From contig JAIYCF010000080.1 in assembly GCA_027488165.1 (NCBI GenBank), forward strand, positions 1 through 22,348: DNA of 22,348 bases. Direction: 5' to 3'. The notes beneath the pieces are model-generated. The model was given only the letters and a program-made list of their open reading frames with translations. It did no database searches and was not told the origin of the DNA. Numbering within the stretch: the stretch's first letter is position 1; every line of letters begins with the position of its first letter. This DNA is from Streptomycetaceae bacterium. GTDB lineage: Bacteria; Actinomycetota; Actinomycetes; Nanopelagicales; Nanopelagicaceae. Positions 1 through 7,235 of this stretch are shown here, in pieces. Position numbers and translations under genes: made by a program.

Positions 1-601
1 CTTCTACCCCGCGCTCCGCTAACGCGCGAGGTGTTGCTCCTTTAATTCCAAGGTCGAGAGCGGCAACTGTAAATTTCTTTTCACCTACCGCAGGAACGAT
101 GTAGGTCTGCTTAGTAGAAACATCTTCACTCAGGTAAGCACCGCTCATTTGAGAAGTTTTACGAACCTCTACAACCATCTCTTCTTTGCTTAACTCTTCA
201 CCTGAAAATATTCCGACTCGCATCGCTCCGCGATCTCGGAGATGGCGCGTTAGGGCGCGAGTGTCGATCCCTTGAATTCCAACAATTTTCTGATCAATTA
301 GCTCTTCTTCTAGATCTTTCTCGCTTCGCCAATTGCTCGTTAAAGTAGAAGGATTTCTGACAACAAAGCCGGCAACCCAGATCTTGCTAGATTCATTATC
401 AGTTGAGTTCACGCCGGTATTGCCAATATGTGGTGATGTCATAACAACTACTTGGCGATGGTAGCTAGGGTCGGTAAGCGTCTCTTGATATCCGGTCATA
501 CCAGTTTGAAAGACCGCTTCACCAAAAGTTCTACCTAGCGCTGCCCAAGATTTTCCTTCAAAAATTCTGCCATCATCTAAAACCAGGTAGGCCTTACTCA
601 T
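1..601 (-). CDS. carA: Carbamoyl-phosphate synthase small subunit, 5' part only
   Basis: This is the glutaminase subunit of carbamoyl-phosphate synthase, which passes ammonia from glutamine to CarB for pyrimidine and arginine synthesis. Only about 200 N-terminal residues lie in the window, and the frame stays open to the edge. The N-terminal CarA domain is clear: an opening of the type AYLVLDDGRIFEGKS, then TGMTGYQETLTDPSY, PHIGNTGVN, VRNPS and GIDTRALTRHLRD. The sequence ends where the class I glutamine amidotransferase domain begins (VAALDLGIKGATPRALAERG), so the catalytic Cys is outside the window. The ATG start shares four bases (ATGA) with the pyrC stop and has a GGGAGG Shine-Dalgarno about nine bases upstream inside pyrC. 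It is the last visible gene of the pyrR-pyrB-pyrC-carA operon; carB would be expected next. Confidence 0.95.
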   Translation of the reverse strand, partial: MSKAYLVLDDGRIFEGKSWAALGRTFGEAVFQTGMTGYQETLTDPSYHRQVVVMTSPHIGNTGVNSTDNESSKIWVAGFVVRNPSTLTSNWRSEKDLEEELIDQKIVGIQGIDTRALTRHLRDRGAMRVGIFSGEELSKEEMVVEVRKTSQMSGAYLSEDVSTKQTYIVPAVGEKKFTVAALDLGIKGATPRALAERGVE

Positions 602-1944
602 ATCGAAGAACCTCCCTGTGCATTTGAAGAATAGTTATGAATTGATGTTAGTTGTCCAGCCAAATAGGTTGGAATACCCCGGAAGAAAGTTGCCTGAACT
701 ACTCCAGAAAGTTCCATGCCATGGAAGGGAGTATTGCGACTACGAGAGGCAACTAGGTCGCGATCCACGCGGTAGTTCTGGGTCGGGTTGATCACAGTCA
801 AATGGGCAGGAGCGCCAACTTCGATCTTGCCGCCGTGGCTTTCATATCCAGCAATCTGCGCTGGGGTGCGGCTCATGCGATCGGCAACGCCTTCCCAGGT
901 CAAAAGTCCAGTCTGCACCATAGTTTGATTCACAATCGATAGCGCACTTTCCAAGCCGAGCATTCCGAAGGCTGCTTCTTGCCATTCACACTCTTTTGCT
1001 TCAGCAGGATGCGGAGCATGATCGGTGGCCACGATATCGATAGTTCCATCAGCTAAACCTTCACGCAGCGCTTCGACATCTCTTTGAGTGCGCAGCGGTG
1101 GATTAACCTTAAAAATTGGATCGTAACTATTTGCATAATCGTCGGTGAGCAATAAGTGATGAGGTGTTACTTCAGCAGTCACGTTTATTCCGCGCGCCTT
1201 CGCCCACCGGATAATCTCAACTCCACCAGCTGTTGTTAAATGGCAGATGTGGAGTCTGGATTGAACATGATCAGCAAGCAATACATCTCTAGCAATAATT
1301 GCTTCTTCGGCAACTGCTGGCCAACCCTTTAGCCCCAATCGCGACGAGATGAGACCCTCGTTCATCTGGGCGCCCTTGGTGAGCGCTGGTTCTTGGGCAT
1401 GTTGGGCGATAACTCCGCCGAACTTCTTTACGTACTCAAGCGCTCTACGCATAACGAGCGGATCGTGAACACAATTTCCATCATCGCTAAATACACGAAC
1501 TCGAGCATTTGAATCTGCCATCGCTCCGATTTCAGAGAGCGCCTCTCCTGCTAGCCCTTGCGTAACAGCTCCAATTGGGAAGACATCAACAAATCCCGCA
1601 CTCTGTCCGAGCGCATAAACCTGTTCAACAACGCCTGCAGTATCAGCAACGGGAGAAGTATTGGCCATCGCAGAAATTGCGACATAACCGCCCTTAGCTG
1701 CCGCCATAGAACCAGATAAAACTGTCTCAGCATCTTCCTTACCTGGTTCGCGAAGATGGGTATGAAGATCAACTAAACCAGGGAGAACTACCGAACCCTG
1801 CAAATCGACAACCTGATCGTCAGCGTTACTTGCGATCGTTTTCCCGATAGCGGTGATAACACCGTTTGCTATCTGAAGATCACTTGCTGTTCCATCTGGC
1901 AAAGTTAGCCCCGTCAATAGAAAGTTTGATTTCTTAGCGCTCAT
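598..1944 (-). CDS. pyrC: Dihydroorotase (type I)
   Basis: Cytosolic zinc amidohydrolase that cyclises N-carbamoyl-aspartate to dihydroorotate, the third step of UMP synthesis. It has 448 residues, within the usual range for bacterial type I enzymes. The metal-binding motif DLHTHLREPG lies at residues 59-68. SDDG (153-156) supplies the bridging Asp seen in this class, and the later metal and substrate positions are AQHAQEP (about 180-186), HICHLTTAGG (232-241), TPHHLLLTDD (260-269) and ATDHAPH (306-312). The ATG overlaps the pyrB stop by one base (TAATG), and an AGGTG-type ribosome site sits about seven bases upstream. It lies between pyrB and carA in the operon, so translational coupling is likely. 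No active-site residue I know for the family is missing. Confidence 0.97.
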   Translation of the reverse strand: MSAKKSNFLLTGLTLPDGTASDLQIANGVITAIGKTIASNADDQVVDLQGSVVLPGLVDLHTHLREPGKEDAETVLSGSMAAAKGGYVAISAMANTSPVADTAGVVEQVYALGQSAGFVDVFPIGAVTQGLAGEALSEIGAMADSNARVRVFSDDGNCVHDPLVMRRALEYVKKFGGVIAQHAQEPALTKGAQMNEGLISSRLGLKGWPAVAEEAIIARDVLLADHVQSRLHICHLTTAGGVEIIRWAKARGINVTAEVTPHHLLLTDDYANSYDPIFKVNPPLRTQRDVEALREGLADGTIDIVATDHAPHPAEAKECEWQEAAFGMLGLESALSIVNQTMVQTGLLTWEGVADRMSRTPAQIAGYESHGGKIEVGAPAHLTVINPTQNYRVDRDLVASRSRNTPFHGMELSGVVQATFFRGIPTYLAGQLTSIHNYSSNAQGGSSI

Positions 1945-2915
1945 TACAAAGCACCTGCCTCTCTATTGATTCCATCTAGTTCTCCTTCGGGTGCGCCAGC
2001 TAGCAACATATACAAAATCGCCATTCTTACGCTGACGCCATTTGATACCTGTTCCACAATCACTGATCTTGCGCCATCTGCAGCATCCGCCGTTATCTCA
2101 AGCCCGCGATTCATTGGACCAGGGTGCATAACCAACGTTGAAGGTTTGAGCGCCTTTACGCGATCGCTATTTAGCCCGAAGTATCTTGAGTACTCGCGCG
2201 CATTAGGAAAGAACATCTCAGACATGCGCTCTAGTTGAATTCGCAACATCATCACCGCGTCAGCACCGACGATCGCAGCATCAAAATCATAGGAAATATT
2301 GCAAGGCCAACTTTCTACGCCAACCGGAAGAAGTGTTGGCGGCGCAACCAAAGTGACATCTGCTCCCAACTTAGCAAGTAGTAGCACATTGGAGCGCGCT
2401 ACTCGTGAGTGCAGGACATCGCCAACAATTACAACTTTTATGCCAGTTAGATCTTCACCAGATTTCGCTAAATGTTTACGGATTGTAAAAGCATCGAGAA
2501 GTGCCTGACTTGGATGCTCATGTGTTCCATCACCTGCATTGATAACTGCACCTGACATCCATTTCGAATCCGCTAATCGTTGCGCAGCACCTGATGCTCC
2601 ATGGCGGATGATGACCGCATCTGCGCCCATTGCTTGAAGCGTTTGCGCGGTGTCTTTTAGGGACTCACCCTTGCTAATGCTTGAGCCCTTAGCAGAAAAG
2701 TTGATTACATCGGCGGAAAGTCTTTTTGCAGCAGCTTCAAAAGAGATTCGAGTTCTCGTGGAGTCTTCTGCGAAGAGATTGACGATAGTGCGGCCACGTA
2801 ACGTAGGAAGTTTCTTCATAGGTCCATCACTGACGCGAGCTAATTCTTGCGCGGTATCCAAAATCGCGATCGCCTCAGACTTACTTAAATCATTTATGGA
2901 TAGCAGATGCTTCAT
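1944..2915 (-). CDS. pyrB: Aspartate carbamoyltransferase catalytic subunit
   Basis: Transfers the carbamoyl group from carbamoyl phosphate to aspartate, the committed step of pyrimidine synthesis. It has 323 residues, the normal length for a catalytic chain. The carbamoyl-phosphate loop STRTR is at 52-56 and the mobile-loop region SKGESLKDT at 81-89. [12 protein letters not shown] is at 134-145, the aspartate-domain motif [16 protein letters not shown] at 161-176, and [11 protein letters not shown] at 264-274. No regulatory pyrI gene is next to it, as usual in actinobacteria. The ATG overlaps the pyrR stop by four bases (ATGA), with an AAGGTGG ribosome site inside the pyrR 3' end. Control is therefore expected through the PyrR switch ahead of pyrR. 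Confidence 0.97.
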   Translation of the reverse strand: MKHLLSINDLSKSEAIAILDTAQELARVSDGPMKKLPTLRGRTIVNLFAEDSTRTRISFEAAAKRLSADVINFSAKGSSISKGESLKDTAQTLQAMGADAVIIRHGASGAAQRLADSKWMSGAVINAGDGTHEHPSQALLDAFTIRKHLAKSGEDLTGIKVVIVGDVLHSRVARSNVLLLAKLGADVTLVAPPTLLPVGVESWPCNISYDFDAAIVGADAVMMLRIQLERMSEMFFPNAREYSRYFGLNSDRVKALKPSTLVMHPGPMNRGLEITADAADGARSVIVEQVSNGVSVRMAILYMLLAGAPEGELDGINREAGAL

Positions 2916-3445
2916 TTGGCACCACCTTCGATCAAAACTTCATCAGCGCCATCAAGTTCAGTCAGATGAACTAGAACGCTCTGATCTATTGAAGTTGGAA
3001 GGTTCTTACCCACGAAATCTGCACGGATTGGTAGTTCGCGATGTCCCCGATCTACTAAAACCGCCAGCTGAACGCTCTTCGGGCGGCCGATTTCACCGAG
3101 CGCATCAAGTGCTGCTCTAATCGTTCTGCCTGAAAAAAGCACATCGTCAACGAGAACAACGTTTCTTCCCTCAACGCCAAGTGGCGGGATCAAGGTCGGC
3201 ATCAGCGCCCTCGGTGGTCGCATTCGAAGATCGTCCCGGTGCAAAGTGATATCTAGAGTTCCTACTTGAATCGGCACTTTTTCAATAGATTCAATGATCG
3301 TGGCGATACGTTTTGCTAAATGTGCGCCGCGGGTCGGAATTCCCAGCAGAGTGATCGATTCAGAACCTGAGTTACGTTCTAGGATTTCATGGGAGATGCG
3401 GGTCAATGCGCGTGTGATATCTGGCGCAGGCAGGGCAAGGCTCAT
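2912..3445 (-). CDS. pyrR: PyrR regulator / uracil phosphoribosyltransferase-like protein
   Basis: PyrR binds pyr mRNA when UMP is high and represses the operon; many members also have uracil phosphoribosyltransferase activity. With the ATG at 3445 the protein has 177 residues, close to the roughly 180 of known PyrR proteins. An in-frame ATG further upstream would add 30 Arg-rich residues with no family counterpart. The chosen start has an excellent AAGGAG site seven bases upstream. The PRPP-binding signature [13 protein letters not shown] is at residues 96-108, and the region around DLRMRPPRA (72-80) matches the PyrR flexible loop. It is the first gene of the pyr operon and is divergent from bldD. 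A predicted PyrR-binding hairpin overlaps its own ribosome-binding region, which suggests autoregulation. Confidence 0.95.
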   Translation of the reverse strand: MSLALPAPDITRALTRISHEILERNSGSESITLLGIPTRGAHLAKRIATIIESIEKVPIQVGTLDITLHRDDLRMRPPRALMPTLIPPLGVEGRNVVLVDDVLFSGRTIRAALDALGEIGRPKSVQLAVLVDRGHRELPIRADFVGKNLPTSIDQSVLVHLTELDGADEVLIEGGAK

Positions 3446-3453
3446 AGTAAATC

Positions 3454-3488
3454 TCCTTCCCCGCCTCGCAGGACGGGTCGTTAAAGGA
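3454..3488 (-). promoter_or_regulatory. Predicted PyrR-binding RNA hairpin that can hide the pyrR ribosome site
   Basis: Read on the minus strand, 3477-3460 folds as CCCG-U-CC-UGCGA-GG-CGGG: a four-base-pair stem, a bulged U, two further pairs and a five-base loop. As I recall it, the PyrR binding-loop consensus is ARUCCNGNGAGGYU. The sequence matches at 12 of 14 positions, and the two exceptions are the terminal pair, changed together from A-U to C-G. Flanking this, UCCUU (3488-3484) is complementary to AAGGA (3458-3454), the core of the pyrR Shine-Dalgarno, so the full hairpin would sequester the ribosome site. This resembles the translational control described for mycobacterial PyrR. No terminator/antiterminator pair is visible. 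Confidence 0.72.
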
Positions 3489-3497
3489 TGTTGGCTG

Positions 3498-3503
3498 ATG
3501 CTA
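3498..3503 (-). promoter_or_regulatory. Possible -10 box of the pyr operon
   Basis: TAGCAT fits the actinobacterial TANNNT -10 pattern and would start transcription near 3491. That gives a leader of about 45 bases just long enough to contain the whole PyrR hairpin. No good -35 is seen 16-18 bases upstream, so this is a weak call. Confidence 0.28.
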
Positions 3504-3558
3504 CACCGAAATTCGACCTCTCTGTGGATAGCCACGGTCGCCCTTAGCTCGGTTGATC

Positions 3559-3564
3559 TACCTT
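3559..3564 (+). promoter_or_regulatory. Possible -10 box for a leaderless bldD transcript
   Basis: TACCTT (TANNNT pattern) ends seven bases before the ATG at 3572, so a start point at or next to the A of the ATG is possible. No Shine-Dalgarno is visible before this ATG, which agrees with leaderless initiation, a common mode in actinobacteria. The -35 region is poor. Confidence 0.3.
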
Positions 3565-3571
3565 GGCGCGC

Positions 3572-4084
3572 ATGAGCGATCCATCTGCAAACCCTTCATT
3601 TATCCAACCAACCACCACTTCTATATGCGCCCGTATCCGCAGACAGCGCAAGGCCCGGTCGCTTACTTTGCAGGATATCGAAAGGCTCTCTGCCGGCAGG
3701 ATCAAGGCGGTCGTGATGGGCTCTTACGAAAGAGGTTCCCGCGCGATCTCACTCGCCCGCGCTATAGAGATTGCAAATCTATTCGCCATACCGTTGGCTG
3801 AATTAATTGAAGAGCCTGCAACACGCATTAGTGGCGAAGGCGCACTACTAATTCTGGACCTTAGAAAGTTGCGCGGGATTGATTCGATGAAAGTAACTGA
3901 TGAAATCGCGAAGTTACGGAGCTTCGCCAACGCAATCTGTGCAAAACGACGTGACTGGTACGGCGAAGTGTTGACGCTTCGTTCGGGTGATCTAGATACC
4001 TTGACTCTCGTGATGGAGATGACGGCCCATGAGCTGAATGAGTTACTTAAGCGTTCCCAACTTCTTATAAATGGGTTGCGTTAA
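3572..4084 (+). CDS. bldD: BldD-family DNA-binding regulator with c-di-GMP-binding signature
   Basis: Small transcription factor with an N-terminal Xre-type helix-turn-helix and a C-terminal BldD domain. The best marker is SAGRIKAVVMGSYERGSR in the recognition region, nearly the same as Streptomyces BldD (SQGRWKAVVVGSYERGDR as I recall). The C-terminal domain contains RRD, then eight residues, then RSGD, which is the RXD-X8-RXXD signature that binds cyclic di-GMP and drives dimerisation in Streptomyces. The ATG at 3572 gives 170 residues; a TTG nine bases earlier is possible but less likely. Its position next to pyrR and nusB matches Streptomyces. It is divergent from pyrR and convergent with nusB, with only nine bases between the stop codons. 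Its targets in this organism cannot be read from the sequence. Confidence 0.9.
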   Translation: MSDPSANPSFIQPTTTSICARIRRQRKARSLTLQDIERLSAGRIKAVVMGSYERGSRAISLARAIEIANLFAIPLAELIEEPATRISGEGALLILDLRKLRGIDSMKVTDEIAKLRSFANAICAKRRDWYGEVLTLRSGDLDTLTLVMEMTAHELNELLKRSQLLINGLR

Positions 4085-4093
4085 AAAGAGCTA

Positions 4094-4516
4094 CTAGAGC
4101 GCTAAGCCATCTTTCAACGAAGCGATACGCCCTAAAACGCCATGTATATAGCCGGCTGATTCATCGGTTGATAACTCTTTGGCTAGCGAAAGGGCTTCGT
4201 CGATTGCAATCGCATCATCTAGCTGAGGTGACCAGAGAATTTCAAAGAGCGCTAGGCGCATAATATTTCGATCTACCGCAGGCAAGCGATCCATATCCCA
4301 GCCTTGCGCGTAGGTTGCAATTAATTCATCAATCTTGCGGCGGTGTTCAGAGACTCCGGTGATTATTTCGCGGGTGTATTCACGAATCGGGCGTGCGTCT
4401 GGGCCTTCTTCCGTTATATCGCGCACCGCCAAAATATCTAGCGGCAGAGTCCCCCGGATATCTGCTTCGTAGAGAATATCCAGACTCTGTTTACGCGCTT
4501 TACTGCGTGCTGACAC
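4094..4516 (-). CDS. nusB: Transcription antitermination factor NusB
   Basis: RNA-binding factor that, with NusE (S10), promotes processive transcription of rRNA operons. It has 140 residues, the usual size. The opening SKARKQSLDILYEADIRG matches the first NusB helix with its basic RNA-contact residues. WDMDRLPAVDRNIMRLALFE (about 73-92) and AIDEALSLAKELSTDESAGYI (about 104-124) are the two most conserved blocks. The start is GTG and overlaps the TAG stop of efp by one base (TAGTG), so efp and nusB are translated from one message. The gene ends nine bases from the convergent bldD stop, with no terminator between them. Confidence 0.96.
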   Translation of the reverse strand: MSARSKARKQSLDILYEADIRGTLPLDILAVRDITEEGPDARPIREYTREIITGVSEHRRKIDELIATYAQGWDMDRLPAVDRNIMRLALFEILWSPQLDDAIAIDEALSLAKELSTDESAGYIHGVLGRIASLKDGLAL

Positions 4517-5076
4517 TAGTTAGCGCGACCTTGGTATGACCCATCACGAGTGTCAACCAATACCTTTTCATCTTGCTTGATGAAGAGAGGAACTTGAATC
4601 TCAATTCCAGTTTCAACGGTTGCTGGCTTTGTTCCACCAGAAGAACGATCTCCCTGAAGGCCTGGCTCAGTGTAGGTAACAGTCAAAACAACAGAGGCTG
4701 GCAGCTCGATATAAAGTGGATTTCCTTCATTAACAGCAACGATCGCCTCGGTATTTTCCAACATGTAATTTGCGGCATCACCGACGATTGCTGCTGAAAT
4801 ATTCATCTGATCGAAGGTCTTGTTGTCCATGAAGACGAAATCCTCGCCTTCCTTGTAGAGGAAGTTCATTTCGCGCTTTTCTAGGATAGCGACTTCTACT
4901 TTGACGCCGGCGTTAAAGGTCTTATCTACAACCTTGCCAGTGAGAACTTGCTTCAACTTGGTGCGAACGAAAGCTGGGCCCTTGCCTGGCTTCACATGTT
5001 GGAACTCAACAACTGTCCAAAGCTGGCCTTCAATATCTAAAGTCATACCATTTTTGAGATCATTTGTTGTTGCCAC
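4516..5076 (-). CDS. efp: Translation elongation factor P
   Basis: EF-P relieves ribosome stalling at consecutive prolines by reaching into the peptidyl-transferase centre. It has 186 residues with the three OB-like domains expected. The tip loop reads KPGKGPAF with Lys32 at the apex, giving the palindromic PGKGP loop typical of the actinobacterial subfamily, which has been reported to work without the lysine modifications used by E. coli or Bacillus. The signature ending GSYQGRAN agrees with the EF-P C terminus ([11 protein letters not shown]). The start is GTG with a GGAG site about eight bases upstream. It follows a 122-base gap after aroQ that contains a perfect hairpin, so efp-nusB is probably its own unit. 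Confidence 0.97.
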   Translation of the reverse strand: MATTNDLKNGMTLDIEGQLWTVVEFQHVKPGKGPAFVRTKLKQVLTGKVVDKTFNAGVKVEVAILEKREMNFLYKEGEDFVFMDNKTFDQMNISAAIVGDAANYMLENTEAIVAVNEGNPLYIELPASVVLTVTYTEPGLQGDRSSGGTKPATVETGIEIQVPLFIKQDEKVLVDTRDGSYQGRAN

Positions 5077-5155
5077 AAGAAACTCCAGTTCACGTCCGTT
5101 GACGCAGTTATTTCAACCATTAGCGAACCAAAGAACCTTTGATCAAGCGCGGTTG

Positions 5156-5174
5156 GCCTTCGATCTTCGAAGGC
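5156..5174 (-). terminator. Perfect 8-bp hairpin between aroQ and efp, terminator-like
   Basis: GCCTTCGA at 5156-5163 and TCGAAGGC at 5167-5174 form a perfect eight-base-pair stem with a three-base loop. It lies 24 bases past the aroQ stop in a 122-base gap (5077-5198). A smaller inverted repeat, AAGTT/AACTT (5183-5198), comes just before it. There is no U-tract after the stem on the minus strand, so it is not a classical intrinsic terminator; U-less hairpin terminators are proposed in actinobacteria. TTGATC near 5145-5150 on the minus strand could be an efp -35, but I see no convincing -10. Confidence 0.42.
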
Positions 5175-5198
5175 GAATACCTAAGTTTACCTGAACTT

Positions 5199-5630
5199 TT
5201 AGGCTAGTAACGCCTTCAGCGCGATTAGCGCAAGTACATACGAGTTGGGACCAAATCCCCCGATGGTTCCAGTAGAAACTCCCGAAACTACCGAAGTATG
5301 TCGGAATTCTTCGCGCGCTAGCGGATTGGATAGGTGGACTTCAATTACCGGCGCCTTAACCAATACAACCGCATCGCGAATCGCGTATGAGTAATGTGTG
5401 AATGCGGCTGGATTGATAATCACTGGAAGATTCTTATCTGCTGCCTCGTGCAACCAACCAATGATCGTTGCCTCATCATCACTCTGGCGAATATCTGCTT
5501 TGAATCCTTGAGTTTGCGCTGCGTTATCAATATGGGCTACTAATTGCGGATAAGTCATATCTCCGTAGATTGCTGAATCACGAATATCCAAACGAGCTAA
5601 GTTGGGACCGTTGATTACCAACACATTCAT
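5199..5630 (-). CDS. aroQ: 3-dehydroquinate dehydratase, type II
   Basis: Dehydrates 3-dehydroquinate to 3-dehydroshikimate, the third shikimate-pathway step. It has 143 residues, normal for the small dodecameric type II enzyme and unrelated to type I AroD. The opening NVLVINGPNLARL leads to the catalytic Arg17 and Tyr22 (IYG). QSDDE is at 49-53, INPAAFTHYSYAIRDA at 72-87 supplies Asn73, and EVHLSNPLAREEFRHTS at 97-113 supplies the catalytic His99 and Arg110. The QSDDE form resembles the mycobacterial QSDSE. Its ATG overlaps the aroB stop by four bases. It is the last gene of the aro block. Confidence 0.95.
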   Translation of the reverse strand: MNVLVINGPNLARLDIRDSAIYGDMTYPQLVAHIDNAAQTQGFKADIRQSDDEATIIGWLHEAADKNLPVIINPAAFTHYSYAIRDAVVLVKAPVIEVHLSNPLAREEFRHTSVVSGVSTGTIGGFGPNSYVLALIALKALLA

Positions 5631-6682
5631 GAACTCACCTTTTCATATGCGGCATAGAGCGCCTCTAGATCAGGGCTCTCTAACCTATCCGTCTTTCCGA
5701 TCTCGCTAATGGTAACGAATCGCAGGCTACTTCCGCGCGATTTTTTATCCACTGCCATATGCGCCAACAACTTCGGCCAACTTTCGCGCTTATAACTAAC
5801 TGGTAGATCCAAGTCTTGCAAGATTTGTAGATGATCTGCCGCCAGATCTGCGCTGATCAAGCCGAGATCCAATTGGAGATACGCCATGAAGGCCATCCCT
5901 ATCGCAACACATTCGCCATGGCGCAACGAATAGCCGCTGTCGAGTTCAACCGCGTGTCCCAATGTGTGGCCGTAATTGAGCGCCTCGCGTGCAAATGATT
6001 CTTTAAAGTCTTGCGAAACGACCTCGCCCTTAACCCTCACTGAACGCTCGACTAACTCTTTAACTCTCGCCTGATCGTTTCGAATCTCCGAAACTTTCTT
6101 GCCACGCAGCAAATCCAAAATTTTTCCATCTGCGATAAATCCGCATTTAACTACTTCAGCTAAACCTGCCGAAAAATCGCGATCTGTAAGCGTTGTAAAC
6201 CATTGAAGATCAATAATCACCTTAATCGGACTGTGAAAAGCTCCAATTAAATTCTTTCCGTAATCGCTATTGATCGCCGTCTTGCCACCGACCGCTGCAT
6301 CAACTGCGCCAGCAACTGTCGTTGGTATGGCAATCCAATCAAGTCCGCGAAGCCAACTTGCTGCAGCAAATCCTGCGAAGTCAGTGACCGCTCCCCCGCC
6401 GATTCCAACGATCAAATCGCTTCGTGTAAATCCAGCTGCTCCAAGCCAATCCCAAATCTTTAGCAAAGTACCGGATGACTTGCCCGCTTCACCATCCGGT
6501 ATGGCAAAGGTGAAAACTTCTGCACTTCCAAGATCGAGACCCTGAACTCTTGAAGATAGCGATTCGGAGAGGATGATTGCTACTCGCGTCCGATCCTTGA
6601 CGCTCTCGGTAAGTGATCTCATCCATGATTCGGAGAGTTCAACCGTGTAGCCATGTTCTGCGCTTACCTTGATCTCATTCAT
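5627..6682 (-). CDS. aroB: 3-dehydroquinate synthase
   Basis: NAD- and metal-dependent cyclase that turns DAHP into 3-dehydroquinate. It has about 351 residues. The nucleotide-binding stretch IGGGAVTDFAGFAAASWLRG is at about 95-114 and PTTVAGAVDAAVGGKTAIN at about 121-139. Metal ligands are expected at the Glu of AGLAEVVKCG (about 177), the His of NYGHTLGHAVE (about 240) and the His of LRHGECVAIGM (about 256). Two adjacent starts exist: GTG at 6685 (overlapping GTGA) and ATG at 6682 (TGATG). I prefer the ATG, because a GGAG site lies seven bases upstream of it. Either way the gene is coupled to aroK upstream and aroQ downstream. Confidence 0.96.
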   Translation of the reverse strand: MNEIKVSAEHGYTVELSESWMRSLTESVKDRTRVAIILSESLSSRVQGLDLGSAEVFTFAIPDGEAGKSSGTLLKIWDWLGAAGFTRSDLIVGIGGGAVTDFAGFAAASWLRGLDWIAIPTTVAGAVDAAVGGKTAINSDYGKNLIGAFHSPIKVIIDLQWFTTLTDRDFSAGLAEVVKCGFIADGKILDLLRGKKVSEIRNDQARVKELVERSVRVKGEVVSQDFKESFAREALNYGHTLGHAVELDSGYSLRHGECVAIGMAFMAYLQLDLGLISADLAADHLQILQDLDLPVSYKRESWPKLLAHMAVDKKSRGSSLRFVTISEIGKTDRLESPDLEALYAAYEKVSS

Positions 6683-7230
6683 CACTTGACTCCATCCGTG
6701 ACCGCTTTAACGCGCTTCTCGCCAGTGATGATTTCATCGACGATTTCCCTAGGAGTTAGGTTATCTACCAAGACGACTTGGGTCGCTAAAGCTAGATAAG
6801 TTGGACGTCGTTTCTCCATTAACTCTTGCCAAGCAGCGCGTGGATTGCTGAGCAACAAAGGACGATCGCGATTGAAACCGACGCGCGGCGCAGCTGCTGA
6901 GAGTGAGATATCGAGATAAACCACATTTGCGCCTGATTCTTTGATCGCTTTCTGCGCAATCTCAGATAGAGGCGCACCTCCACCGAGAGAGAGTACGCCC
7001 GAGAGTTTTGCAATTTCGCGTGCAACTATGCGCGCTTCAACTTCGCGAAACCAAGGCTCACCTTTATCGATAAAGATTTGAGATATTGAAGTCCCAACTT
7101 CGGCTTCAATCAAAGAGTCAGTATCGGCTAAGTTGCGATTAAGCGCCTTCGATAGCGCTTTTCCTATCGTGCTCTTCCCAGAGCCCGGCGGACCAATCAG
7201 AATGTAGTTCTTCTCTTTAGCTTCGCTCAT
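6682..7230 (-). CDS. aroK: Shikimate kinase
   Basis: Phosphorylates shikimate at O3 with ATP. It has 182 residues, normal for the family. The Walker A loop GPPGSGKST is at 13-21. The shikimate-binding DTDSLIE is at 36-42, FREVE (61-65) carries the substrate Arg, and LGGGA is at 82-86. The lid Arg lies in NRDRPLL (120-126), and the adenine-binding C-terminal part follows. The ATG comes five bases after the aroC stop, with a weak AGG-type ribosome site overlapping that stop. The arrangement aroC-aroK-aroB-aroQ is the standard actinobacterial cluster. Confidence 0.96.
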   Translation of the reverse strand: MSEAKEKNYILIGPPGSGKSTIGKALSKALNRNLADTDSLIEAEVGTSISQIFIDKGEPWFREVEARIVAREIAKLSGVLSLGGGAPLSEIAQKAIKESGANVVYLDISLSAAAPRVGFNRDRPLLLSNPRAAWQELMEKRRPTYLALATQVVLVDNLTPREIVDEIITGEKRVKAVTDGVK

Positions 7231-7235
7231 ATCGC

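Noticed and set aside
2650..3120. Plus-strand frame of 156 codons opposite pyrB and pyrR
   Set aside because: It lies antisense to two certain genes, has no recognisable domain and is a shadow of their codon pattern.
3446..3535. Longer pyrR frame starting at 3535
   Set aside because: The 30 added residues are Arg-rich and unlike PyrR proteins, and they would run through the predicted PyrR hairpin. The ATG at 3445 has a strong AAGGAG site.
5478..5486. QSDDE instead of QSNHE in AroQ
   Set aside because: Mycobacterial AroQ has QSDSE at this site, and all catalytic residues are kept, so it is normal variation.
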